Shown here piece after piece: positions 33,264 to 41,456 of a DNA stretch of 64,000 bases. The first letter of the stretch is position 1. Every line of letters begins with the position of its first letter. Where the stretch lies: positions 1 to 64,000 of the forward strand of contig CAYZMG010000005.1 of NCBI GenBank assembly GCA_964479465.1, written 5' to 3'. The stretch is from CADCTB01 sp964479465 (lineage in GTDB: Bacteria; Actinomycetota; Acidimicrobiia; Acidimicrobiales; AC-14). A program made the translations under genes and the position numbers. Below the pieces are notes generated by a model. That model was not told where the DNA came from. It made no database searches and saw nothing but the letters and a program-made list of their open reading frames with translations.

Positions 33264-34162
33264 TCCGCCGTCCGGTACCGGGCGAGGATCACGCCGGCGG
33301 ACAGCGCCACCACGGCGGCGTAGACGGCGATCGACATGGCCCCGCCGCCCGTGACCCCTGACAGGGGCGAGTCCTCGGCGATGTGGCCCAGGAACACGAG
33401 GTCGCGCAGGCGCAGGGGCGTGGCCAGGATGTTCAGGAGGCCGGCGGGATGTCCGGTACGAATCTCTTCGTTGGGGCCGGCGTCGGCTTCGATCAGGATG
33501 CCGGAGATGGCTGAGGAGACGAGGGTGATGCCGAGCATGGTGGCGCCCGCCACCATCCGCCGGCCGCTGAGGGACGCCACGGCCACGCCGAGCATCGCAT
33601 AGAACAGCGCCAGCAGGGCGGCAGCGAGGGGAACCTGCCACAGGACCGCGGTGTTGTCGGAGAGGTAGTCGAGTGCCCCCTTGCTCACGAGCATCTGGCC
33701 GACGTAGAGCACGACCTGGGGCAGGAACGAGAAGGCGAACACGCAGGTGAAGATGGCGCCCACCTTGGCCAGGCCGTAGTCGCGGCCGGTGAGGGGCCGG
33801 GCGAAGATGAGGGGCAGCACCCGCTGGCGGCGGTCGGGGCAGATGATGTCGGGGGCGACGAGGGCAACGAACAGCAGCAGGGCGCTGCTCACCCCCAGGT
33901 ACTCCCGGTAGGTGATGAACTCGAAACCCTCCGCCGGAGTGTCGCGGGTGAGGTAGCCGATGCCGACGTTGATCACCGCAGGGATGACGGCGATGGCCAG
34001 CAGGACGGCCGGCGCCACCTTCTGGCGCCAGGGCCGGCGCAGGCCGATGGCCCGGCGCAGCGACGTCCGGTACAGGGCGGCCGTCGCCGCCCGCCGGCCC
34101 CCGCGGGGGCCGTCGTAGGGCCGGTACCCGCGGTCGTAGACCGCGCCGGTGGGGGCCGTCAT
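33260..34162 (-). CDS. ABC-2 type export permease (second)
   Basis: A 300-residue permease with about six helices. It has a cytoplasmic N-terminus (MTAPTGAVYDRGYRPYDGPR) that also occurs in actinobacterial ABC-2 permeases, then VAPAVLLAIAVIPAVINVGI-like and LLLFVALVAPDIICPDRR segments. It overlaps the ATPase genes on both sides by ATGA. It presumably pairs with the ATPase encoded by 34159-35064. Confidence 0.82.
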   Translation of the reverse strand: MTAPTGAVYDRGYRPYDGPRGGRRAATAALYRTSLRRAIGLRRPWRQKVAPAVLLAIAVIPAVINVGIGYLTRDTPAEGFEFITYREYLGVSSALLLFVALVAPDIICPDRRQRVLPLIFARPLTGRDYGLAKVGAIFTCVFAFSFLPQVVLYVGQMLVSKGALDYLSDNTAVLWQVPLAAALLALFYAMLGVAVASLSGRRMVAGATMLGITLVSSAISGILIEADAGPNEEIRTGHPAGLLNILATPLRLRDLVFLGHIAEDSPLSGVTGGGAMSIAVYAAVVALSAGVILARYRTAE

Positions 34163-35064
34163 GCCCGCCGTGTGAACACGTCGTCGAGGGAGGTCAGTCG
34201 GTTGGTGAGCCGGTGCAGGGCGAGGTCGAGGTCGGCGACGACGTCGCGGATGGTGTCGAGGTCGGCGTCACCGGTGACGGTGACCTCCAGCGTGCCGGGG
34301 TCGTCGCCGGTCACGACCAGTCCGCGGGCGGTCAAGGCCGCGCCGAGCGCAGCCGCGTCAGCGGGGCCGACGTCGACCGTCACCATCCCGGTCTGGTGGA
34401 GGAGCGTGACCGTGGGGGCGTCGGTGACGAGCTTGCCGGCGTCGAGCATCACCACGTGGTCACAGACCCGGGCCACGTCGTCGAGGAGGTGGGTGGCCAG
34501 GACGACGGCGATGCCGAAGCTGCTCAGCCGGTCGACCAGGGCCAGCATCTCCTCCCGACCGGACGGGTCGAGGCCGGCGGTCGGCTCGTCGAGGAGGACG
34601 AGCCGGGGGTCGGCGACGATGGCCTGGGCCAGCTTGGTGCGCTGGCGCATGCCGGTGGAGAAGCCGCCCACGGGCCGGAAGCGGGCCTCGTCCAGCCCCA
34701 CCAGGTCCAGCACCTCCGATGCCCGCTGGCGGGCGGCCCGCACCGGCAGGCCGCCCAGCTCGCCGAAGGTGGCGACCACGTCGGCGGCCGTCTGGTCGAG
34801 GGGCAGGCAGTCGTGCTCGGGCATATAGCCGATCTGGGTGCGGGCACCGATGGGGTCGTCGGCCACGTTGACGCCGCACACCTCGACCTCGCCGGCGTCG
34901 GGGTGGCTGAGACCCAGCAGGATGCGGAAGAGCGTGGTCTTGCCCGCCCCGTTGGCGCCCACCAACCCCACACGTCCCGCCGGCAGGTCGAGGTCGACCG
35001 CATCGAGGGCGGTGACCCCCGGGTAGCGCTTGGTCAGCCCGCGGGCCGTCACGATGCTGGCCAT
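34159..35064 (-). CDS. ABC transporter ATPase (export type, second)
   Basis: A 301-residue ATPase and the first gene of the cassette. Walker A is GANGAGKTT, the signature FSTGMRQRTKLAQAI, Walker B LVLLDEPTAGLDP and the H-loop ATHLL. A C-terminal domain follows. The ATG at 35064 is chosen because the first strand (ARGLTKRYPGVTALD) begins a few residues later. A long upstream open frame is an artefact of high GC. The 17 bases to the azlD stop leave little room for a promoter, so transcription may start further upstream. Confidence 0.9.
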   Translation of the reverse strand: MASIVTARGLTKRYPGVTALDAVDLDLPAGRVGLVGANGAGKTTLFRILLGLSHPDAGEVEVCGVNVADDPIGARTQIGYMPEHDCLPLDQTAADVVATFGELGGLPVRAARQRASEVLDLVGLDEARFRPVGGFSTGMRQRTKLAQAIVADPRLVLLDEPTAGLDPSGREEMLALVDRLSSFGIAVVLATHLLDDVARVCDHVVMLDAGKLVTDAPTVTLLHQTGMVTVDVGPADAAALGAALTARGLVVTGDDPGTLEVTVTGDADLDTIRDVVADLDLALHRLTNRLTSLDDVFTRRA

Positions 35065-35081
35065 CCGTGACGAACCTACCG

Positions 35082-35393
35082 TCACAGCTGCTGAAGGGCT
35101 GCCAAGAGGGCGATGCCGGCTACCACGGTGGCCCCGACGTTGCGAGTTTTCCACGCCACGCCGGCGGCGACGAGGCCGGCGAGCAGGGTGGGTTGGAGCA
35201 GGTCGAGGCGGCCCTCGGGGCTCAGCAGGGCGGGGGCGATGATCGCGGCGAGGGCCGCCGGCGGGATCTGGCGGAGGATCCGCGTCAGCGCCGGCGGCAC
35301 GGTGGCCATCCGGTGGGCGAAGGCCAGGAACGATGCCCGCATGGCGTAGGTGCCGGCGCCGGAGAGCACGATGGTGGCCCACATGCGAGTCAC
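35082..35393 (-). CDS. azlD: AzlD-family branched-chain amino acid exporter subunit
   Basis: A 103-residue membrane protein with three or four helices, beginning MTRMWATIVLSGAGTYAMRA. This is the AzlD layout, including TYAMRASFL and a helix with IPPAALAAIIAPALL. The GTG at 35393 overlaps the azlC stop (GTGA). AzlCD pairs export branched-chain amino acids or analogues. Confidence 0.85.
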   Translation of the reverse strand: MTRMWATIVLSGAGTYAMRASFLAFAHRMATVPPALTRILRQIPPAALAAIIAPALLSPEGRLDLLQPTLLAGLVAAGVAWKTRNVGATVVAGIALLAALQQL

Positions 35394-36121
35394 GGCGACG
35401 CCGGCGCGCCGCCGCCGCCACGTTCGGGCCACGCAGGCCAGCGGAAGTCGACGGCCGCGCCGGCGACGATGCCGGCGGCGGCGCCGATGATCGTCGAGGT
35501 CGGGCCGGCGCCGGCCTCACCCGCAGCGACCGCCGCCGCCCCGCCGGCGACGGCGGCGGCGATCGACGGGCGGTCGACGAGGATCGGGACCAGGAGCACG
35601 AGGAAGACCAGGGGGATGGCGAAGTCCAAAGGGATGTCGTCGGGCAGGGCGGGGCCGACGAGGGCGCCGAGGACGGTGCAGCTCAGCCAGGTCGTACCCA
35701 GGAGGGCGCCGGCCCCCAGGTAGAACGGCAGGCGCTCCTCGGTGCGCCCGCCGTCGGCCGGCCAGCGGGCGATGGAGAGGGCGTAGACCTGGTCGACGAG
35801 GAAGAAGGCGCCCACCAGGCGCCGGCGGGTCGACTCGTGGGCGAGGTACGGGGCCAGCGACGCCGAGTAGAGCACCATCCGCAGGTTGATCGTCCAGGCC
35901 GCCAGCACGGCCACCAGGACCGAGCCGCCCTGGGCCAGCACATCGACGATCGCCAGCTGGGAGGCGCCGGCGAACACGATGGAGGACAGGCCGATGGCGG
36001 CGCCGGCGCCGAAGCCCTCGGCGACGGGCGCGGCGCCGGCCACGAGCCCGAAGGGGGCGACGCCGACCACCAGGGGAGCGGCGGCGGCCACGCCGGCCCG
36101 GAACGCACGGCGCGACGGCAT
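35390..36121 (-). CDS. azlC: AzlC-family branched-chain amino acid exporter subunit
   Basis: A 243-residue membrane protein with the AzlC signature near the N-terminus: FRAGVAAAAPLVVGVAPFGLVAG, cited here as PLVVGVAPFGLVAGA, then SSIVFAGASQLAIVDVLA, WTINLRMVLYSASLAPYL and FFLVDQVYALS. These are hallmark AzlC segments. It is coupled to azlD. The M23 peptidase gene ends four bases beyond its start, so it may be read through from that gene. Confidence 0.92.
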   Translation of the reverse strand: MPSRRAFRAGVAAAAPLVVGVAPFGLVAGAAPVAEGFGAGAAIGLSSIVFAGASQLAIVDVLAQGGSVLVAVLAAWTINLRMVLYSASLAPYLAHESTRRRLVGAFFLVDQVYALSIARWPADGGRTEERLPFYLGAGALLGTTWLSCTVLGALVGPALPDDIPLDFAIPLVFLVLLVPILVDRPSIAAAVAGGAAAVAAGEAGAGPTSTIIGAAAGIVAGAAVDFRWPAWPERGGGGAPASP

Positions 36122-36125
36122 GTGC

Positions 36126-37208
36126 TCAGCAGTACTTGGTCAGCGTGGAGTAGGGGTTGGTGTAGCCGCTGCCGCCGGGATGCATCTCGAAGTGGAGGTG
36201 GGGCGGGCCGCCGGAGGCGTCGCCGGTGTTGCCCACCGTGCCGATCACCGTGCCGGCAGAGACCCGCCCGCTGGCGCCGAAGGAGTCGAGGTGGGCCCCG
36301 AAGTACCGGTTGCCGTCGTCGCCGGCCAGGAAGTAGGCCAGCCCGCTGATCGCGCCGTTGCGCTGGGTTACCACGCCGCTCACGTTGGCGACCACCGGGG
36401 TGCCCTTGGGGGCCAGGATGTCGTTGCCCATGTGGCTCGACCCTCCGCCCCGAGGGGCGCCGTAGTCGTTGCTGAACGCGTGCGGACCCTGCACCGGGCA
36501 GATCCAGTCGCCAGTGGCCGCGGCCGGCGCCGGCACCGTGGTGGGCGTGGCCGGGCGGGCGGATGCTGCGGTGGTGGCCGGCGCCGCGGCCCCCTCCGCC
36601 CGGGGCGCGACGGTGGAGGTCGCCGCCGCAGCAGAAGCCGCCGCGGCCTCGGCTCTTTGCTGCTGCTCCTCCCGGGCGGCGCGCGCTTGCTCTGCGAGCC
36701 GGGCCAGCCGTTCGAGCTCCTCGACGGCGTCGGCCTGGCGCCGGCGCAGGTCCTCGATGGCCGCGTCGCGGTCGGCCTGCTCGCGCGTCAGTGCCGCCAC
36801 CTCCACCCGGAGGTCCTCCTTGTCGGCCCGGTACTGCTCGAGGGCCTCGGTCGACGTCGAGGCCACGACGCTGGCGTATTGCTGGGCCCGGACCACCTGG
36901 TTGGCGTCGGCCATGCGCAGGAGGCGGATGATGCGGAACGTCCCCTGCACGTATTGGCGCACCGCCAGCTGGGCCACCTCGCTGCGGACGCCGGCGACCC
37001 GTTCTTCTACTCGGGCGACGCGGGCCTCCAGATTGGTGACGGTGTCCTCGGCGATGGCCTGGGCTTCCTCGGCCTTGGAGAGCTCGTCCGCAGCCCGGTT
37101 GGCCCGCCGCTGGGCCGCCTGGAGATCGTCGACCTGGGCGCCGGCGACGCCGGGGAGGCTGGCGGAAAGCAGCAGGGTCGCGGCGACGGCGACCAGGCGG
37201 CGCGGCAC
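36126..37208 (-). CDS. secreted M23 peptidoglycan endopeptidase with coiled coil (EnvC/NlpD-like)
   Basis: A 360-residue protein with a signal peptide (1-24, ending GVAGAQ), a long coiled coil (about 25-190, rich in E, R, A and Q), an Ala/Thr/Pro-rich linker (about 195-232) and a C-terminal M23 domain. The zinc ligands are HMGND (H-x3-D) and HLHFEMHP (H-x-H). The domain order is that of factors which activate amidases or cut cross-links at the division site. The motif residues are intact, so a real endopeptidase is likely rather than a degenerate activator. Confidence 0.92.
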   Translation of the reverse strand: MPRRLVAVAATLLLSASLPGVAGAQVDDLQAAQRRANRAADELSKAEEAQAIAEDTVTNLEARVARVEERVAGVRSEVAQLAVRQYVQGTFRIIRLLRMADANQVVRAQQYASVVASTSTEALEQYRADKEDLRVEVAALTREQADRDAAIEDLRRRQADAVEELERLARLAEQARAAREEQQQRAEAAAASAAAATSTVAPRAEGAAAPATTAASARPATPTTVPAPAAATGDWICPVQGPHAFSNDYGAPRGGGSSHMGNDILAPKGTPVVANVSGVVTQRNGAISGLAYFLAGDDGNRYFGAHLDSFGASGRVSAGTVIGTVGNTGDASGGPPHLHFEMHPGGSGYTNPYSTLTKYC

Positions 37209-37295
37209 GGCGGAAGGTTAGGCGCGGCCCTCGTCCGCTGACGAAACGACTTTCGACCCTGGTGGCCGGGGGCGCCGGCCCTGTCCACTGGAACC

Positions 37296-39701
37296 GTGGG
37301 ACCTCATGCCCATGCCCCCGCCCCGCCACGATCTCCCGAGCCCGTCGGGCTGACCCGGGGCGAGGTCGCGGCCCGGGAGGCCGCCGGGCAGGTCAACGTG
37401 GGCTCGCACCGTCCGAGTCGCACCGTCGCCCAGATCCTCCGGGCCAACGCGTTCACCCGCTTCAACGCCATCCTGGGTGCGCTCCTGGCGGTGATCCTCG
37501 TCGTCGGCCCCCTTCAGGACGCCCTGTTCGGAATCGTCCTGGTCGCCAACATGGCCATCGGGATCGTCCAGGAGCTGCGGGCCAAGCGGGTCCTCGACCG
37601 GCTGGCGGTGCTCACCGCTCCGAGGGCCATGGCCATCCGTGACGGAGCGACGGTCGAGCTCGTCGTCGAGCGGGTGGTCCTGGGCGACGTCGTCCGGCTG
37701 CGGGCCGGCGACCAGGTGGTGGTCGATGGCGTCCTGCTGGTCACCGAGGGCCTCGAGGTCGACGAGTCGCTGCTCACGGGGGAGGCGGAGCCGATTCCAA
37801 AGCACGTGGGCGACGAGGTGCTCTCGGGCAGCTTCGCCGCCGCCGGCAGCGGGTGGTACCGGGCCACGCGAGTCGGCCCCGCCGCCTACGCCGCCCGCAT
37901 CGCCCTCGACGCCCGGCGGTTCACCCTGACCCACTCTGAGCTCAGGGCCGGCGTTGACCGCATCCTGCGCTGGATCACCTGGCTCATGGTCCCGACCGCC
38001 GCCCTCTTGGTGTCGACCCAGCTGATCCACAACGAGGATCTGGCCGACGCCCTGCGGGGATCCGTGGCCGGCGTGGGCAGCATGGTTCCCGAGGGGCTGG
38101 TCCTGCTCACCAGCCTGGCCATGGCGGTCGGCGTGGTCCGTCTCGCCCGCCGGCGGGTGCTCGTGCAGGAGCTCGCCGCCATCGAGACGCTCGCTCGCGT
38201 CGACGTGGTGTGCCTGGACAAGACCGGCACGCTGACCGAGGGGGTCATGACGGTGGCCGCCGTCGAGCCCTTGGGGCCGGCGCCGGCCCCCAACGCGCTG
38301 GCTGCGCTCGCCGCAGCCGACACGGCGCCGAACTCGAGCATGCAGGCGATCCGGCGTGCCTTCCCAGCTCCGAAGCCGTGGCCGGCGGAAGCGGTCGTGC
38401 CCTTCTCCTCGGCCCGCAAATGGAGCGCCGCCGCCTTCGCCGAACACGGCGCTTGGGTGCTGGGGGCGCCGGAGATCCTGATCGAGCACGCCACCTCTCG
38501 GGACTGCGAGGCGCTGGTCGCCCGCCAGGCCGGCGCCGGCCGGCGGGTGCTCCTTCTGGCCCATTCGCCGGCCGGGCTCTCGGGCGACACGCTGCCGGCC
38601 GGACTGGAGCCGGCGGCCCTTGTCGTCCTCGAGGACCCGATCCGACCCCAGGCCGCGGCCACGATCGCCTACTTCAAGGCCCAGGGGGTCGCGCTCAAGG
38701 TTCTGTCCGGAGACGACCCGCGCACGGCCGGCACCATCGCCGGGCGGCTCGACCTTCTGGGGTCGGCCGCGCCTGTCGACGCTCGCCGGCTACCCGATGC
38801 CCCGGAGGAGCTCGCCGAAGCCGTCGAGCGCGGCACCGTGTTCGGCCGGGTGTCCCCGCACCAGAAGCTGGCCATGGTGACCGCCTTGCAGTCGAGAGGC
38901 CACGTGGTGGCGATGGTGGGCGACGGGGTCAACGACGTGCTCGCCCTCAAGCAGGCCGATATCGGCGTGGCGTTCGCCTCCGGCAGTGGAGTGTCCCGGG
39001 CGGTGGCCCAGGTTCTGCTCGTGGACAACTCCTTCGACACCCTGCCGGCGGTGGTGGCCGAAGGCCGACGGGTCATCGCCAACATCGAGCGGGTGGCCAG
39101 CCTCTTTCTCACCAAGACCGTGTACGCCAGCCTGCTGGCGCTGGCCGTCGGCGTCGCCCGCCTGCCCTTCCCCTTCCTCCCGCGCCACCTGACCGTGGTG
39201 ACCGCCCTGACCATCGGGCTGCCGGCGTTCTTCCTGGCCTTGGCGCCCAACGCGGCCCGGGCCCGTCCCGGATTCGTGCGGCGCGTCCTCACCTTCGCAG
39301 TGCCGGCGGGGACGGTGGCGGCCACGGCCACCTTCCTCACCTACGCGGCGATGCGGGCTACAGGGGTCGACCTGGCGGCGGCGCGCACACTGGCGACGGT
39401 CGTGCTGTTCTCCGTCGCCTTCTGGGTTCTGACCGTCGTGGCCCGCCCGCTGACCGCTCCCCGGCGCTGGCTTCTGGCCGCCATGGTGTGCTCCTTCGGG
39501 TGCGTTTTCACTGTCGCACCGATTCGCAACTTCTTCGGACTGGTGCCCGCCCCGCTCTTCGGGTGGGCGACGGCCGCAGCCGCCGCGGTCGTTGCTGTCG
39601 CCGCCGTCGAGCTCGGCTGGCATCTGGCCACCGGTCGGCATATGCCGGCCCGGGCGAGGATCTGGCTGGGCATGTTCGAGAAGGTCGACGGGCCGAGCTA
39701 G
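37296..39701 (+). CDS. P-type cation-transporting ATPase, CtpE-like
   Basis: An 801-residue P-type ATPase. The actuator domain carries LLTGEAEPI, the phosphorylation site is D308 in DKTGTLT, and the hinge is GDGVNDVLALKQADIG. The transmembrane motif before the phosphorylation site is VPEGL, typical of P2-type pumps rather than heavy-metal P1B pumps, and no N-terminal metal-binding domain is seen. The length and motifs resemble mycobacterial CtpE, which is linked to calcium uptake and envelope integrity. About ten membrane helices are present. The start is a GTG. The end overlaps the convergent phosphoesterase gene (CTAG). Confidence 0.9.
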   Translation: MGPHAHAPAPPRSPEPVGLTRGEVAAREAAGQVNVGSHRPSRTVAQILRANAFTRFNAILGALLAVILVVGPLQDALFGIVLVANMAIGIVQELRAKRVLDRLAVLTAPRAMAIRDGATVELVVERVVLGDVVRLRAGDQVVVDGVLLVTEGLEVDESLLTGEAEPIPKHVGDEVLSGSFAAAGSGWYRATRVGPAAYAARIALDARRFTLTHSELRAGVDRILRWITWLMVPTAALLVSTQLIHNEDLADALRGSVAGVGSMVPEGLVLLTSLAMAVGVVRLARRRVLVQELAAIETLARVDVVCLDKTGTLTEGVMTVAAVEPLGPAPAPNALAALAAADTAPNSSMQAIRRAFPAPKPWPAEAVVPFSSARKWSAAAFAEHGAWVLGAPEILIEHATSRDCEALVARQAGAGRRVLLLAHSPAGLSGDTLPAGLEPAALVVLEDPIRPQAAATIAYFKAQGVALKVLSGDDPRTAGTIAGRLDLLGSAAPVDARRLPDAPEELAEAVERGTVFGRVSPHQKLAMVTALQSRGHVVAMVGDGVNDVLALKQADIGVAFASGSGVSRAVAQVLLVDNSFDTLPAVVAEGRRVIANIERVASLFLTKTVYASLLALAVGVARLPFPFLPRHLTVVTALTIGLPAFFLALAPNAARARPGFVRRVLTFAVPAGTVAATATFLTYAAMRATGVDLAAARTLATVVLFSVAFWVLTVVARPLTAPRRWLLAAMVCSFGCVFTVAPIRNFFGLVPAPLFGWATAAAAAVVAVAAVELGWHLATGRHMPARARIWLGMFEKVDGPS

Positions 39702-40303
39702 GACCTCCGGCGGCGTCTGCCATTGCCGCAGCCCAGGACCGGCCCCGCGTCATTGGTCTGCAGATCGCCGAAAGGTATCGCCCGCCCGGTGCGGTCCGGC
39801 CAGCTGCCGGTCAGCACCACCCGGTCGACGAGGATGCTCCAGCTCGGGTGGTGCCGGCGGGCCAGCCAGGCGGCTGCGGCGCCGAGGGCCGGTGGGTCGA
39901 GGGCGCGGTCGAGAATTGTGAGGTGAGGCGTCCAGAGGCCCGGTGCGCTCCACGGGGCGATCTCGGCGCCGGCGTCTCGCAGCTTCGCCCACAGCCGGGC
40001 GTGCAACCCGTCGAGCGCCTCGGCCCGGACGACCGGCACGTGAAGGGTCAGGTTGGCGGGATTGTCGCCGGTGAAGAATCCGTAGCCGTGGGCATGGATG
40101 ACGAAGGGCTCCGTCGCCCGGAGTGAGGCCTCGATGGCGAGTTCCACCTCCGCCCGGGACACGCCTTCGTAGGCGAAGAGGCTCACATGCGGGTCGCGGC
40201 CTCCCGCAGGGCTCTCGATGCCGGCTGCGGCGGTGGCGCCGGCGACGAGGGCGTCGATCGCCTTCCGGTGGTCCGGTCCGATGGGGATCACGATGTGGTC
40301 CAA
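39698..40303 (-). CDS. 2H phosphoesterase (2'-5' RNA ligase/LigT-like)
   Basis: A 201-residue protein of the 2H fold with two H-x-[ST]-x motifs: HVSLF (H39) and HLTIL (H127). These two histidines form the active site in 2'-5' RNA ligases and cyclic phosphodiesterases. A TTG start at 40303 gives MDHIVIPIG with a GAGGG sequence at suitable distance; a GTG two codons upstream is possible. The very basic C-terminus ends RRRRRS. The zinc-ribbon gene upstream (10-base gap) is probably in the same operon. The natural substrate is unknown. Confidence 0.8.
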   Translation of the reverse strand: MDHIVIPIGPDHRKAIDALVAGATAAAGIESPAGGRDPHVSLFAYEGVSRAEVELAIEASLRATEPFVIHAHGYGFFTGDNPANLTLHVPVVRAEALDGLHARLWAKLRDAGAEIAPWSAPGLWTPHLTILDRALDPPALGAAAAWLARRHHPSWSILVDRVVLTGSWPDRTGRAIPFGDLQTNDAGPVLGCGNGRRRRRS

Positions 40304-40313
40304 GGGCACGCCC

Positions 40314-40571
40314 TCAGGGGGAGCGCTCGGCGAGCGCGGCCAAGCAGAGGCGCCGGGACGCACACCCCTCGCATGTCACGGGGTCGACCCGAGTCATCCC
40401 GTCGGCGTCCCGCCGCCAGCACGCACCGCACCGGTGGCACAGGAGGTTGGTCGGCGCCACGGGCCCCACGGGCTGTAGCCGGCCATTTCCGCATTCGGGG
40501 CAAAAGGCAGGGCGTGTCCGCGGCGGCGCTTTCTCGTCCACGCCACAAGCCTCCGCGTCGTTCACCGGCAT
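40314..40571 (-). CDS. small zinc-ribbon protein
   Basis: An 85-residue protein with C24-x2-C27 (FCPECG) and C45-x2-C48 (LCHRCGACW), a classical zinc ribbon, plus a second cysteine group at C67, C70 and C76 near the end. No enzymatic domain is present. It could be a nucleic-acid or protein adaptor. It is the likely first gene of an operon with the 2H phosphoesterase. The ATG at 40571 is the last start before the first knuckle; upstream starts would add unconserved-looking sequence. Confidence 0.6.
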   Translation of the reverse strand: MPVNDAEACGVDEKAPPRTRPAFCPECGNGRLQPVGPVAPTNLLCHRCGACWRRDADGMTRVDPVTCEGCASRRLCLAALAERSP

Positions 40572-40684
40572 CGCCAGTGCCGAAGGTCCCGAAGCGCGCC
40601 GCGGCATTTTAGGTCGAACGGCCCTGGCAGCCGGATCACGGAGGAGAGAACGCTGGATTGAAGCAACCGAAGGGGAGGAACTGC

Positions 40685-41449
40685 ATGGCTCAGCGACTCG
40701 CACCGACCGCCCCCCCGGCGTCGTCCACCGCCGCTGCCCGGACGGTCGCCGCCACGAAGGTCTACGGGAAGGGACAGACCGAGGTGCGCGCCCTCGACGG
40801 CGTCTCGGTGGAGTTCCCCCAGGGCCAGTTCACCGCCATCATGGGACCGTCGGGGTCCGGGAAGTCCACGCTGCTCCACTGCATCGCCGGGCTCGACACG
40901 CTTTCGTCGGGCAAAGCGTTCATCGCCGGCGCTGACCTGAGCACCCTGAACGACAACCAGCTGACGATCCTGCGCAGGGACCGTGTCGGCTTCATCTTCC
41001 AGGCCTACAACCTGGTACCCACCATCACCGCCATCGAGAACATCACGCTCCCGATGAGGCTGGCGGGGCGCAAGGGAGATCCAGCGTGGATCGAGAAGGT
41101 CGTCGAGGTCATGAAGATCTCCGACCGTCTGAAGCACCGCCCCGCCGAGCTATCCGGCGGCCAGCAGCAGCGCGTGGCGGTGGCCAGAGCGCTCGCCGGC
41201 CGGCCGGCGATCATTTTCGCCGACGAGCCGACGGGCAACCTGGACTCCCGCGCCGGCGCCGAGGTTCTGGCGTTCATGCGCAAGGCGGTCGAGGAGATGG
41301 GCCAGACGATCGTCATGGTCACCCACGACCCGACGGCGGCGAGCTACGCCGACCGGATCCTGTTCCTCGCCGACGGTCGGGTGGTCGACGAGATGTTCGA
41401 GCCCACCGCCGAGAAGGTCCTCGAGCGGATGAAGCGGTTCGGGGAGTGA
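40685..41449 (+). CDS. ABC transporter ATPase, MacB/LolD type
   Basis: A 254-residue ATPase with Walker A GPSGSGKST, Q-loop FQAYNLVPT, signature LSGGQQQRVAVARAL, Walker B IIFADEPTGNLD and H-loop VTHD. This set is typical of mechanotransmission-type (MacB, LolD, FtsE-like) ATPases. AGGGGAGGAA precedes the ATG. The large FtsX-type permease gene follows after seven bases. The first 20 residues are Ala/Pro/Thr-rich and probably disordered. Confidence 0.93.
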   Translation: MAQRLAPTAPPASSTAAARTVAATKVYGKGQTEVRALDGVSVEFPQGQFTAIMGPSGSGKSTLLHCIAGLDTLSSGKAFIAGADLSTLNDNQLTILRRDRVGFIFQAYNLVPTITAIENITLPMRLAGRKGDPAWIEKVVEVMKISDRLKHRPAELSGGQQQRVAVARALAGRPAIIFADEPTGNLDSRAGAEVLAFMRKAVEEMGQTIVMVTHDPTAASYADRILFLADGRVVDEMFEPTAEKVLERMKRFGE

Positions 41450-41456
41450 GGGCAGC

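Noticed and set aside
37218..38564. Long open frame on the minus strand opposite the P-type ATPase gene
   Set aside because: Its translation is low-complexity (Gly/Asp/His-rich) and mirrors codon bias of the real gene; such antisense frames are usual at this GC content.
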